Positions 1 through 10,900 are shown, numbered from the stretch's first letter. The stretch is 64,000 nt of DNA from Tieghemostelium lacteum (GCA_001606155.1 LODT01000022.1:558001-622000); one strand, 5' to 3'. Program-made: numbers and translations. The notes: generated from the sequence alone by a model not told the origin.

Positions 1-1160
1 CATCTGGAAGTAAAGGTAAACAAAAATCAAAACAAGCAGATTATTCAGATGATGAAAAACCTTCTAAATCATCAAAGAAATCTCAAGGTAGAAGATCTAA
101 ACACGATGACAGTGATGATGAACAGGATATTAAACCAACTAAATCGTCATCAAAATCAAAGAAATCTGGTGGTAGAAAGAAAAGAGGTGATGATAGTGAT
201 GATGAAGAATATACAATTGCAACAACATCAAATAACAATTTAAAGAAACAACAACAACAAAAGTCAGTTGATCACTATCAAGATATTTTACAATTACTCT
301 CTAAATGGTATGAAAATATGGAGGAGGAATTGGTGCAATCACTGTCTCAGTATTTGAGACCTAAGATTAATAAAGTTTGGGAAGATCTGGTGAAAGAAGC
401 CAAAGAGAAATCTGAAAATGAAACTATGAAATCTAGAAAGGCAGCACAACAGACACTTATTAATCAATTCCATAACCTTTACAGTGACCTTTTAGTCTAT
501 AAAAAAGGTTTAGATGAATTGGAGCCAAGTTCAACAGTTTTGCATAAACATCTTCTAAAGAGCAGTTGTAATGTTATTGTCAATCTTCTAGTGGAACTGA
601 ATGCCAATTATCATTTATTGGAAACCACTACATTTGATACACCACAACAGAGAACAGCACTCATTTCTCAGTTACCAAGTCAGAATAGTAAGAGTCTTGA
701 TAAACTAGTTTCCCTTTTGAATAAACAGTCTGTTGATGATTTCCTTGATGGTCTACAAACTGTGACTGACCAATCACAAATCAAACTTAAAGGTTTGGAT
801 AAGAAAACTGAAAAATCTAGAATTCAAGCACATCAATTGGAATTACAAAGTCAATTAAAAGAAGATCCAGATGTTGGAAACCAATTCCAAATGATTGTTT
901 TACTCTACTATATTCAGTGTATGGAGAATTCAGTTTTGGTACCTTCAAGATCTATTGGAACTCTAATTACAAAACTCTTAGAACAAGAGGATTCTGAATA
1001 TCATGATGATTTCCAACTATTACAAAAGATTCAACAACAAGTTATCAAATTGATTATAAACAAATCAAATCAAACTGCTACTCCTGATAGTATAAAATCT
1101 GAAGAAGATTCTATACAAAATTCAATTAATCCTCTGAAACAAAAGGTTTTATTATTCTAA
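1..1160 (+). CDS. ufl1: E3 UFM1-protein ligase 1 (UFL1) homolog, 3' part
   Basis: UFL1 attaches the ubiquitin-like modifier UFM1 to targets at the endoplasmic reticulum. The reading frame (codons from base 3) is open from the window edge to the stop, so the N-terminal part lies outside. What is visible is a Lys/Ser/Asp-rich linker (KKSGGRKKRGDD-type) and then the conserved helical C-terminal domain. That domain aligns with human UFL1 as I remember it: 'KHLLKSSCNVIVNLL' matches 'KHLLKSVCTDITNLI', and 'LLNKQSVDDFLDGL' matches 'SLNEKSIEDFISCL', in the same order and spacing. An internal ATG at 318 is not the start, because the frame runs on upstream without a stop and continues the linker. The next gene lies on the opposite strand, tail to tail, about 120 bases away. 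Identity is confident; completeness cannot be judged here. Confidence 0.88.
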   Translation, partial: SGSKGKQKSKQADYSDDEKPSKSSKKSQGRRSKHDDSDDEQDIKPTKSSSKSKKSGGRKKRGDDSDDEEYTIATTSNNNLKKQQQQKSVDHYQDILQLLSKWYENMEEELVQSLSQYLRPKINKVWEDLVKEAKEKSENETMKSRKAAQQTLINQFHNLYSDLLVYKKGLDELEPSSTVLHKHLLKSSCNVIVNLLVELNANYHLLETTTFDTPQQRTALISQLPSQNSKSLDKLVSLLNKQSVDDFLDGLQTVTDQSQIKLKGLDKKTEKSRIQAHQLELQSQLKEDPDVGNQFQMIVLLYYIQCMENSVLVPSRSIGTLITKLLEQEDSEYHDDFQLLQKIQQQVIKLIINKSNQTATPDSIKSEEDSIQNSINPLKQKVLLF

Positions 1161-1280
1161 ATACAACCCACATAATAAAAATTCTTAGTTTTTTGTTATC
1201 AATGTGTATTATAACTCTTTTTTATTTGTTATTGCTGTTGTTGGTATCTTTTCATTTCTAATCTACAAAGGAAAGAGATG

Positions 1281-2288
1281 TTAATCAATAGTATCCAGTG
1301 ATGGAGTACTTTTATTTCTAATAACAGAAGGAGAAAGTGAAGTTATTGAAGATTGTGAATTGTTTTGAGAGTTTAATTGCTGATTAACAGAATAGTCATC
1401 CTCTTCTTCTATTAAAAGTGTATTACTATTCCCAAGAGATGAAACATTCTCATTAGTTATTGTAGAATTGCCGCTGCAATTTATATCATCAATTGTAATG
1501 ATTTGGTCACTGTCATTTAAGTTTGAATTTGATAATGAACTTGAATGTTGATCATATAATTGACCACTATTATTATTACTATTTACACTAGTACTGTTTT
1601 CAATATTACTATTTAAATCATTATCTATAGAGGATGATGAAGGAATAGATTGTTGGTTACCGTTGGATATTAAAATTTGATAGGAGTTGGGGGGTTGAAA
1701 ATAATTATTTACAATAGGTAGTAATCTGGTACCTGACAGAATCAATGATACCACTGAGATATATACAATAGTAACCCAAAGGACACTAAGCCAATTGGGG
1801 AGGTAGGCCATATGATGAAGAGATAGTAACCATCCTACAGTGGTTTTTTCCATTCCAATGACATTTCTAGTGAATCGGTAGGTACCGCCTGTCAGTGCCA
1901 TAAATAGTAAGAGTATGAATATAACAGATGAATATCTATGATGAAACTCCCTAATGGATTGTGGAAATTTTCTAAATGAAGTTGATCTATTTGAACCAAA
2001 AAGGGGGTTGTATATCATTGAGTATCCAAATAATACCAGACAAACTGTAAGTGAGGCCAGTAGAGCCGTATATACTACTGAACTATTTGGAAATAAAAAG
2101 GACATTTGATGGATCTTCATTAAGAATCCTATTGATTCTTTTTCATATCCAAATACATCTCGTAGGACTTTATATAATAGGCCTGTTGTTGCTGTTATAA
2201 ATAATGGTATACATAGTGTATATCCTAAATACCTATGAAGAATTCTCTTATTCCAATAGGTCTTTTTAAAGTATTTAATTTCTTTCAT
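1281..2288 (-). CDS. Membrane protein with two tandem PepSY-TM-like units
   Basis: A 335-residue membrane protein with no intron. Residues about 15-95 contain 'LHRYLGYTLCIPLFITATTG', a Tyr, a 'GFLMKIHQM' segment and two more hydrophobic stretches. Residues about 113-190 repeat the plan with 'FHHRYSSVIFILLLFMALTG', a Tyr and 'VGWLLSLHHM'. This HR...TG..Y...LL..H pattern is what I recall from small PepSY-associated transmembrane proteins, common in cyanobacteria and proteobacteria. The paired His residues near the membrane could bind heme, but that is inference. The C-terminal ~130 residues are a Ser/Asn/acidic low-complexity tail, presumably cytosolic. No signal peptide beyond the first helix is obvious. 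It is tail to tail with the UFL1 gene. Function unknown; the membrane topology and the internal duplication are seen directly. Confidence 0.75.
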   Translation of the reverse strand: MKEIKYFKKTYWNKRILHRYLGYTLCIPLFITATTGLLYKVLRDVFGYEKESIGFLMKIHQMSFLFPNSSVVYTALLASLTVCLVLFGYSMIYNPLFGSNRSTSFRKFPQSIREFHHRYSSVIFILLLFMALTGGTYRFTRNVIGMEKTTVGWLLSLHHMAYLPNWLSVLWVTIVYISVVSLILSGTRLLPIVNNYFQPPNSYQILISNGNQQSIPSSSSIDNDLNSNIENSTSVNSNNNSGQLYDQHSSSLSNSNLNDSDQIITIDDINCSGNSTITNENVSSLGNSNTLLIEEEDDYSVNQQLNSQNNSQSSITSLSPSVIRNKSTPSLDTID

Positions 2289-2412
2289 TTACAATAGAAA
2301 TTTCATAAGTCATTTAAACTTAATCTATCAACCACCCACAATATATATAAAATTTAAAATAAAAAAAAAAAATAAAATGAAGAGTACAAGATGTGGGTTT
2401 TATCTAATCTAT

Positions 2413-4584
2413 TTAAATTGATATACTCTTGTTTTCCAATTGGTATATATCTTTAATGACTCTTGTGGTTTTTTCACTGATCTTCAGTGGTTCGAATACA
2501 TCTAAAATAGCTTGAACTTTTTGGTCATTGAATTTTTTGTTAATTGTGTCAATGTGGTGATAGATTTCAGTCCAGAAAGGTAACTGATTCATTTGGTCCA
2601 ATGGTTTGGGGTATCTTAGATGATAGAGTTTATAGAATTTCTTGAACAGGAGTAAAGTGTATATTGGATCATGAGCATTCAATTCGATAATAGACAAGAA
2701 ACCTCTGTGTGAAATTTGAGATAAATCACTATCCTTATTAAACAAATCTAAATTTGATTTGTTTGAAATGGCATTTGACTGAGTGAGACAGTAGTACAAA
2801 TGCTCATGGTTCAACCACATTGGATAATATTTTTGTTTGTAAAATTTAGTATAATCAAAGTATTTTAGATTTGATCTAGGTGGAATAGGATGTCTATGTG
2901 AATTAACTAGCATTGATAGTCTCAACCTATGTCTGGTAGCATCTTTACCATGTGTCTCTATCATTTTAATAGCATCTGAAACTCTTCCTTTATGATATAG
3001 ATATTGAATTTGTAGATCTACAATATCCCTATTGAGAATATCACTGAAATCTATATCCTTTCCATGAATATTCTTATAAGTCTCCATATATTCACCATAC
3101 TCTTTATCAGTTAGTTTTACATCATATTTTAAATAGATTCTTGCTAGATCTTGGTGAAGTGTAACCAACTTATTTTTACCATAGTTCTTTAGTAGATGTG
3201 ATAATATATTTCTAGATATATCACGATTTAATCTGATATATAAACTATAAATACCCAATGATACCTCTAGAGAATTCCATCTAAATCTAGTGCCTTCAAT
3301 ACAATCTATTACAGCATCAGGATTAGTCTGTAATAAATGTTGAATGTAAACCTGTAGACCAAATAAAGGTCTTTGATAAGACAATGTATCCAATTGACTA
3401 ATCTCAACTGATGTCATTTTACTTTTAATAACAGTTGCACCACCTATAAATGTAGTACTCTTTGGTAAATGTGATTTAGAAAGAACTGAAACCATGTGCT
3501 CTGGTGTCAATCCTTTTATAAACTCTGGTTTCTTTTCTCTATTGATTCGGTCCTGTATTATATTACTCTCTAAAAGTGACTTACAAAGAGGTATATCACT
3601 ACTACTCTTTAAAGACTCTTGATAGAATTCAACTGATTTCTGAAACTGTTCAGGATCTTCCAAATTGAAATCATTAGCCAACATTTTCTCCCAATATATA
3701 GAGTAAATATGTCCTTTATTATTTCTATGATAGGCTATAAACTGATAATACGGTATTTCAGAGGGTTTGAAATAGTTTAGATCATAGTGATAATCTAAAA
3801 ACAATTGTAATGCTACACTATAACAATTTAACTTTAAAGCATTTTCAATCAGTTTGTAGAATAGTTGTTGTACTCTTTGAGAACCTTCTTGAAGAGTTAC
3901 TGAATTTCTATTCCATGAGAAATAGTATTTCATGTGATTTAAAACTAAATCTGAACATCTATCCATTCCAGCAATTTTATAGTACAAAATCAACTGTTGT
4001 GCAACTTTCACACCATGTGGACCATCAAACAACTGGTATAATATACTATTCAAATAATCATTTTCCAATAGTATCCTATCAATTGATTTTGCTTGTAAAT
4101 CAACTTCAGGAAGCTCTTCAATATCGTCATAGTCTTCCGTAGACTTGGTTTCTGAAATTTTCTCTTTAGCTTCTTTTAATTTTAGTAAATCATTTTGATG
4201 TTGTTTACATTGGACTACAGCATTATCAACTTCAGTAGACACAATTCCTTTATATAAAACTACTAAAGAGTCTATATATTCACTCTCTGATGTTACTAGT
4301 TCTTGTACTTGTTTTAGTTTATCTATACTATTATTGGTAAATTGTAATTTTAAATCTACTTTTTGTTGTGTGTTTTCATTTCTGATAAAGTTTAATAGGT
4401 CATTGGTGATACTGTTAATTTGTTCGTAATTATTTCTTTCAGTCACTTGATCACTAAACGGAGAAGAGGAAGTAGAATAATATGCCTTGTTTAAATGAGT
4501 TTTAAATAGTGATGGGTATAATACATTATTTGATTGTCGAACAAATTTTGTATTTAATTTTATCAATCTACTGATTGATTGCAT
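2413..4584 (-). CDS. Hypothetical mitochondrial helical (possibly PPR-like) protein
   Basis: A 723-residue protein with no intron. The first ~40 residues are basic and Ser-rich without acidic residues (MQSISRLIKLNTKFVRQSNN...), ending near 'YYSTSSS', a typical mitochondrial targeting sequence. The rest is predicted from composition to be mostly alpha-helical, with segments such as 'YHKGRVSDAIKMIETHG' and 'LNCYSVALQLFLDY' that recall the paired helices of pentatricopeptide-like repeats. I could not place it in a named family. It may act in mitochondrial RNA or ribosome biology; that is only inferred from fold type and targeting. It starts only about 60 bases from the divergent F-box-like gene at 4647, so the two share a very short AT-rich promoter region. 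Confidence 0.7.
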   Translation of the reverse strand: MQSISRLIKLNTKFVRQSNNVLYPSLFKTHLNKAYYSTSSSPFSDQVTERNNYEQINSITNDLLNFIRNENTQQKVDLKLQFTNNSIDKLKQVQELVTSESEYIDSLVVLYKGIVSTEVDNAVVQCKQHQNDLLKLKEAKEKISETKSTEDYDDIEELPEVDLQAKSIDRILLENDYLNSILYQLFDGPHGVKVAQQLILYYKIAGMDRCSDLVLNHMKYYFSWNRNSVTLQEGSQRVQQLFYKLIENALKLNCYSVALQLFLDYHYDLNYFKPSEIPYYQFIAYHRNNKGHIYSIYWEKMLANDFNLEDPEQFQKSVEFYQESLKSSSDIPLCKSLLESNIIQDRINREKKPEFIKGLTPEHMVSVLSKSHLPKSTTFIGGATVIKSKMTSVEISQLDTLSYQRPLFGLQVYIQHLLQTNPDAVIDCIEGTRFRWNSLEVSLGIYSLYIRLNRDISRNILSHLLKNYGKNKLVTLHQDLARIYLKYDVKLTDKEYGEYMETYKNIHGKDIDFSDILNRDIVDLQIQYLYHKGRVSDAIKMIETHGKDATRHRLRLSMLVNSHRHPIPPRSNLKYFDYTKFYKQKYYPMWLNHEHLYYCLTQSNAISNKSNLDLFNKDSDLSQISHRGFLSIIELNAHDPIYTLLLFKKFYKLYHLRYPKPLDQMNQLPFWTEIYHHIDTINKKFNDQKVQAILDVFEPLKISEKTTRVIKDIYQLENKSISI

Positions 4585-4646
4585 TGTGTTTACAAAAAAA
4601 ACTAGTACTAAATAAAAAAAAAAAGTAATATCTATTTATTAAAAAA

Positions 4647-6407
4647 ATGATTAGGTCATTGATTAGCAGTTTACAAAATAAATTTATAAATACTAACAAT
4701 GTACCATTACCAAAATTACCAAATTATTTGGTGGTTAGAATATGTAGTTATGTTATTAACAGTCACTTTAGAAACAACCATAAAACACAACAATATGTAA
4801 AATACAAAGAATTGGGAAGATTTATAAAGAGATTGTCTAGTGTCTCAAAAGAATGGAAAGAAAACATAGCATTAAAAGTAAATTTACAGCTAATGGCTTG
4901 TTTTAGTAGTGGTGATTTGCTTGGATGTATAAGTCTCATTAGAATGGGACTACAACTATCACTACACTGTAATATACAAATGAAATACTTTAAAGGTGAA
5001 TTCAAAGATATGATAAATGGCAACCATTTACATTGTCTAGATATTGTACAATATAGAATTGAGAGTATGTCAAATTACTCAACTGGTGAAATTCACTCTA
5101 ATTTCAATGATTTCAGAGTGATATTAGATCAACCATCTCTATTAGAGAGTTTGTATTCTAAATTCACCAAAGAAACATTACAGTCTCTAAACAGTCTGTC
5201 AATACACATTGTTAAACTCATTGAATCTGAGAATGAAATTATCAAATTAAATGAAATTCTAAGTGACCATCACAGTAACCTCACTGATATCACCCTACGA
5301 TTCAACCTACATTTACCCCTTTTGCCTCTTGAAAAAACCATCATGTCACCTATACTAAATTCATTAGTTAAGATTAGTATTGTCAGTTGCAGTTGTTCAT
5401 ATACAGCACATTTAATCCAACAATGTAACAGTCTATTAGAACTTATAATTGATGGCTTTGAAGATAATGAACTTGATATGGTATTCCATTCTCTCTTTAA
5501 CAACACAAAAATACAATTGATAAGATTCAACAGAGCACAATCTAAAGTCTCCCTATTAGCTAGTTCGATAGTAGACTTATTAAACCATAATAGTACACTA
5601 GTCAAACTACAATGTCATGTAAATGGACTAGAGGACTTATCATCTATTCGTAGTCCTATTGTAAATAGTAACATTCAGAGACTGTATATAAAGGATTATT
5701 CAATTGCATCATATAGAGACCTTGATATTTTATCTTGTTGGTCTGGAGAATGTAAAGTTAGTAAAACTCTATCAAAATGGCCTCACATTCCCTACCATGG
5801 TCCATCCATCTTACAACCCAATAACCTAAAAAATCTAAAATTATTAAAAATCTTAGAGTGCACCGAAAATGAATTATCACAATTAATTAGACTAAAATTA
5901 GGATCTCTAAAGAGTTTACAGGTTGATAAATTGACAACGGATACTGATAGTGATCAATTGGTTAGTGCTCTCAATGAAAATGATAAAATTAACAAACTTT
6001 CAATTAGTGATTGCTCAGACACCCTACTTTTAAATTTAATACGTAATGCTGTAAATATTAGAGACCTTAGAATCAGTATATCTGTACAATCACCAGATAA
6101 ACTCTCTGATTCCTTAAGTGCTCTAAAAAACAATAAGTCAATTATAAGATTTGCAATTCTAATTCATTCTCCAATTTCACAAAAGCTCTGGAATAATGTA
6201 ATATACAACACCTGTCAAATACTCTCTGATAACATTTATTTAATAACATTAGGTATCAATCTACCAAACCCAGTCAACTTAAACATTGATAAAACTGAAA
6301 AAAAACTAAACACACTATTTAACCAAAACCAATCACTTTTAGAATTTTCAATTAACTTTCAAGAAGATGCTGGACCTTTTAGTTTTAATTTTAATAAACT
6401 TTTGTAA
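4647..6407 (+). CDS. F-box/LRR-like protein, dictyostelid family
   Basis: A 586-residue intronless protein. Residues about 20-75 carry an F-box-like motif: 'LPKLPNYLVVRICSYVI', a spacer, then 'LSSVSKEWKE'. The remainder is a long run of irregular Leu/Ile/Asn-rich segments with spacing like degenerate leucine-rich repeats. Dictyostelids have large families of such proteins, usually taken as substrate receptors of SCF ubiquitin ligases, although most members are untested. The gene at 17009-18595 has the same plan: an F-box-like start, then irregular LRRs with a 'LWSG' or 'CWSG' motif near the middle. No signal peptide or membrane segment is seen. The start follows an A-rich leader (AAAAAATG), usual for this genome. 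The function is inferred from architecture only. Confidence 0.7.
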   Translation: MIRSLISSLQNKFINTNNVPLPKLPNYLVVRICSYVINSHFRNNHKTQQYVKYKELGRFIKRLSSVSKEWKENIALKVNLQLMACFSSGDLLGCISLIRMGLQLSLHCNIQMKYFKGEFKDMINGNHLHCLDIVQYRIESMSNYSTGEIHSNFNDFRVILDQPSLLESLYSKFTKETLQSLNSLSIHIVKLIESENEIIKLNEILSDHHSNLTDITLRFNLHLPLLPLEKTIMSPILNSLVKISIVSCSCSYTAHLIQQCNSLLELIIDGFEDNELDMVFHSLFNNTKIQLIRFNRAQSKVSLLASSIVDLLNHNSTLVKLQCHVNGLEDLSSIRSPIVNSNIQRLYIKDYSIASYRDLDILSCWSGECKVSKTLSKWPHIPYHGPSILQPNNLKNLKLLKILECTENELSQLIRLKLGSLKSLQVDKLTTDTDSDQLVSALNENDKINKLSISDCSDTLLLNLIRNAVNIRDLRISISVQSPDKLSDSLSALKNNKSIIRFAILIHSPISQKLWNNVIYNTCQILSDNIYLITLGINLPNPVNLNIDKTEKKLNTLFNQNQSLLEFSINFQEDAGPFSFNFNKLL

Positions 6408-6595
6408 ACTATTTATTATCTGTAAATATCAAAGTAAGATTTATTGTTTTTTTTTTTTTTCAAAACTCAGGATATTTTGTAAAATATGTCATAAAAAGAG
6501 ACTATTCTTTCTTTCAAAGGAATAATTGTTTTTAGTTATACAAATATATTTTAATTCTTTTTCTTGTAGAATTAAACTAAAATACTTTATTATAT

Positions 6596-7035
6596 TTAAC
6601 AAACGATTTCAGTGAAATGTGCATCATGGCTGTGGTCGTGATGGACAGAGACATGACCGTGGTGATCAACAATTAAGTATTTACCGTGGTGACCTTTGAT
6701 TGAAACGTGTCCACCGTGGTGTTCAAGATGGAAGAGAGAGTGTTCACCGTGGAGATGATGGGAAATGTAAGCTTGGTTACCATCAATGGAAAGGTAGTGA
6801 CCGTGGTGAGTTTTCAAAGCAACTTTACCTCCGTGTTGTTCAACGTGGAATTTGGAGTGATGGTCATGATGAGCGTGGTGAGCAAAAACTCTGTCACCTT
6901 CAGCAGTGAGGTAAGTACCGTGGTGTGATTTGAACATTCTGTTACCTGTTCATATGTTAAATTAAACATTTCCCAAACATTTTGTTAGAAATTTACTCTG
7001 AGTACTAATATTTGGAGATATAAATTCATACCCAT
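6596..7035 (-). CDS. Hisactophilin (actin-binding, pH-sensing)
   Basis: Hisactophilin is a histidine-rich beta-trefoil protein that binds actin and membranes at the cell cortex in a pH-dependent way. Model: exon 1 is 7032-7035 (ATGG) and exon 2 is 6596-6945, giving 117 residues against 118 for the known D. discoideum protein, with about 31 His. The product starts MGNRMFKSHHGTYL, matching the known MGNRAFKSHHG start. Gly2 is the site of N-myristoylation in the family. The intron 6946-7031 runs GTAT...CAG. Three trefoil-type repeats are visible ('HHGTYL', 'HHGHYL', 'HHGKYL'). An ATG inside exon 2 (6935-6937) would give a 113-residue protein lacking Gly2 and is unlikely to be the true start. The coding sequence is far richer in G+C than its flanks. 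Identity is very secure. Confidence 0.95.
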
Positions 7036-7830
7036 TTTGATTTATATATTTATATTTGCTTTGATTTGATTGCAATAATAAAAAAAAAATTTTAATGTTT
7101 AAAAATCATATTTTTCAGTAGATATTTTGAGTTTTTTGTTAGTTGGATAAATTCCCAACGCCAACTTTCCGAGGATTTTTCTCTCTAATCCTTAATTTTG
7201 AAAAACAACCATACAAAAAGTTGAAATCTTAATTTAAAAAGAAATATTGTAAAATCTGACGTCATCAATCTTAATTCAATTATAAGGGTACAGGTTTAAA
7301 TATCATGATTTTCCAGCTTCAATCCTGGACAATCAAATAATTATTCTTCACTGAATACTTTTTTAAAATTTATTCTGAACCAGATTGAATGATAGCATGT
7401 GGGTATAGCATTGTTGGTGGTATAATTTAATTTTATATAGATTTGATTTGGTTTGAAATTTGATTTCAATATTTTCATTTATTTTGTTATGTATAATATA
7501 TAAAAAGGAGAGACAAATATTATTTATATAAATAATTTATTTTATCCAATATATATTATACATCATGCGACTAGTTGAAACCAAATTTTGAATTGGTTTT
7601 TTTAAATAGTTAGTTTGAAAAGAAAAAAAAAATTAAATAATAATAGTATTACATAAAATGAATATAATATAATATATATTTAAAGGGAAATATATGGTCA
7701 TATATTTGTTTCATTAAAAAAAAAATATTGTTGAGGTTATTTATTATTACTATATGGATATAATATATGAATAAACTATTTTTTTTTGTACTTTTTAATT
7801 AAAAAATGACTTTTAAAATTAAATTGGTGA

Positions 7831-7861
<31 letters not shown>

Positions 7862-7956
7862 TGTTGTTGAAGAGACTGGGTTAGTTGATTATTATTACTA
7901 TTATTATTATTATTGGTATTGAGTGTAGAGTTAGTTGAATTAATATTTTATTGTTG
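7036..7956. other. Intergenic region: hisactophilin promoter and transportin 3' flank
   Basis: About 920 bases without a supported gene. The part next to 7036 is the hisactophilin promoter and holds the TGACGTCA site and long T/A runs. The part next to 7956 is the transportin 3' flank. It carries an in-frame, coding-like Asn/Ser/Gln codon repeat (about 7826-7947) beyond the stop codon, discussed as a finding. Confidence 0.7.
7257..7264. promoter_or_regulatory. CRE/ATF-type palindrome upstream of hisactophilin
   Basis: A perfect TGACGTCA palindrome lies about 220 bases upstream of the hisactophilin start codon in otherwise very AT-rich DNA. This is the classical full bZIP (CREB/ATF) site. Seen directly; its use by a dictyostelid bZIP factor is inference. 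Confidence 0.35.
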
Positions 7957-10900
7957 TTATTGAAGTTGTTGTGGTTGAACAGTATTAAAAAAATTAGTAT
8001 CTAAAATGCTACGAAGTTCAGCAGGGAATTGATCATAAAATTCATTCCAAACACCACCCATTGCAGTTTTGTACATTACTAGTAATTTAGTATAGTAATC
8101 ATGTAATGATGGATCCATTTTTTTCCAAGAACCAACAGCATCACAAATGTACATTAGATGTTTGAGAGCATTGTTTGGATTGGCATTAATGATGAGCCAT
8201 AGACCTCTGAATGCAGAGTCTTTTTCAAAATCATCATATTTTCTTCTCATGATTAGACACCAACGTTTACAATATCTATCTAGATGTTGAGAGAGGTAAT
8301 CTGGAGCTAAACCACCTAGTCTACCTAATAACACTGCAGTGTTTTCTAATAGACCTCTATGGAGATCAATGATGGAGATAATCTTGATTAGGTGTTCAAC
8401 CATTGCTGGAATAAATGGTTTTACTTGTTCTGGATCTTTCAAACAGATTTCACTTATAGACCAAATGGCATTATTGCAGACTGTTGGAGTCTCGTTATTC
8501 AGGAAAGAACTAAGAATCTTCAAGTACTCATTCATCAGTGGTTTCATATGTACAATGCAGTTCTTACTCAAGTCACCTACAAGTGCAAAGGCAGATTGAA
8601 GGATATCAAATCCACCAATTCTCATGCACTCTAATAACAGAGCTGGGAGATTACAGTTTGAAACTAAACTTTCAATACCTGCACCAATACCCTCTGTAAG
8701 ACCTTGAATCATATCCAGAGAGGAAACTATAAAATCTGAATCTGGTTTATCACATAGTTTTGGATTTTGCATGTGTTTATGATTTGCCTCAATAGAAGCT
8801 TGAATGATACCAATAGCTCTATTGTAGAAAATGACAATAAAGTTACCCAAACCTACACCAACACTTGCACAGATCTGATGTAGACATCCAAACAGAGGTA
8901 ATAGGGCTTTGTTATTGTCTGGAATGGTATTGAATTTAGTGACTAGAGGTGGAAGGATAATTCTAATGTAATCGGTTTTATTCAGTTCTGGGCCTACTGA
9001 ACGAGCTAGAGTGGAAATGGCATCATAGAGAATCAAAAGATTCTTTGCCTGGTATTTTTGGAAGGCATTGGCAAATGTCTGAAGAATCTGTGGTAAAAAG
9101 GGCACCAATTCCATATCGGAAGCCTCTTCTTCAAGAGTTGCAAATGCCGAACATGCTGCTTCTTGTACCTTCTTGTTGTTATCTAAAACTCTGTTGAGTA
9201 GATTGTTAACCAAATTGTTAAGGAATTGGTCACGACCTTCATAGGTAATCCATTGGGAGTATCTAGAGAGTGTCCAACAGGTAATCGAACGAATCAATGG
9301 TTTTGGATCATTTAGTGAATTGATAAGGAATGGGACTACAGTTGGCAGGTATTTATTCAAACCACCTCTAATACCATCTGCAATGGCACCTAGGGCCAAA
9401 ATGGCACTTTCTCTCTTTGTCCAATCATTTTCAGGTTTGGTACGACTTTCAATCTCTGGTAACATGATTGCCAGATAGTAATCAGACTCATAGATTTCAG
9501 AGAATTTATCAATGGCAAATGCACAACTTTTTCTAATTGTCCACATATCTTCGTAATCTGATGAATATCCGTCATCGTAGTCGTCATCATCGTCATCATC
9601 ATCATCGTCATCATCGTCATTGTTTCCACTGCTATTTTGTTGTTGTTGTCCTTCTTGATACATATCTGATGAGACTACTTTTTCGCTGCTTACTGAACCT
9701 TTGGTACTGCTGTGTGCAAAGAATGCAGAAGGTCTGATATCTTCCTCACGATCTGGTTTCATATTATTGTCTTCGGTTTGATCGAGACCATCAATCTCTT
9801 CTTGTGAGTATACCATACCATTGAGGAGAATAGGAATCAACTGAGGTAAAAATGGACGTAAATGTTGAGCACAAACTTGTTTAGACTCTGCAATGGCACT
9901 CCAAAATTCACATGCCTCTAGAGATACCTCTTCATTAGGATCACAAGAAGCCTTCATCATGTATTTGATAATCTCATCTATATATTCCATCAGGAACGAT
10001 AACTGTTTGTAAACCATACGAATAATAGATCTGCAGACATTTAGTCTAATCTCTGGGTTCTCATCGTTACCCAATGCAAATATACTCTTTAGATACTCTT
10101 TCATATGTAATATCAATGCTCCTGGTAGAACATGAATTAAATGTGATAGTGATATAATAGCTTTTCTCTTGAATAGTGGTGATCCAGATTGTAAAAATAC
10201 CAATAATTTAGGAATCAAAATATTCATGGCATATTCTTCCATATCTAATTTCTCTTTTGTATCTTCACACAATAACTCAATTGTATAAAGTGAACCTTCA
10301 ATTAATACCTCATTGTTACTATCTAAAGCTTGAAGTAAAAATGGTAATAATTCTTTCCATTCCTATAATTATTTTGAATTATTTTATAATAATAATAATA
10401 AAAAGTGTTAATATTTACTTTGATCTATTCTATTTTCACAGAATATATTCTTTAAAGTAATTTTCAAAAATTTTATAATAACATACACCATAAGATGATT
10501 TTTTAATTAGATTTGCTACAATGTTACCAACTGTGTGACGAAGTTGAATTTGAGAATCTGATAGGACAGGAAGTAGTTTTGCTTTAATATATTCCTGAAC
10601 ATTTCTTGGCATCTTTGGGAAATAGTTTCTAATATTAGTTTTCAATAAAAGACCTGCAACATTTCTTACGATAAGATTCAATTCTCTACATTGAAATATA
10701 TAGGTAAGATAGTTATTATACTCTGGAATAGTGTGAAATCTCTCCAATTCCTATATTTTCATTATTGTTATTTTAGATATTAGTAAACATCAATCTTTAA
10801 ACTTTGTCTATAGATATTTTATGTGTATATTTTCATTATATACACTTGTTATAATTCCATACAGTTCTTATCTTATCTTGAACCTCTTTTTGACCAGAGG

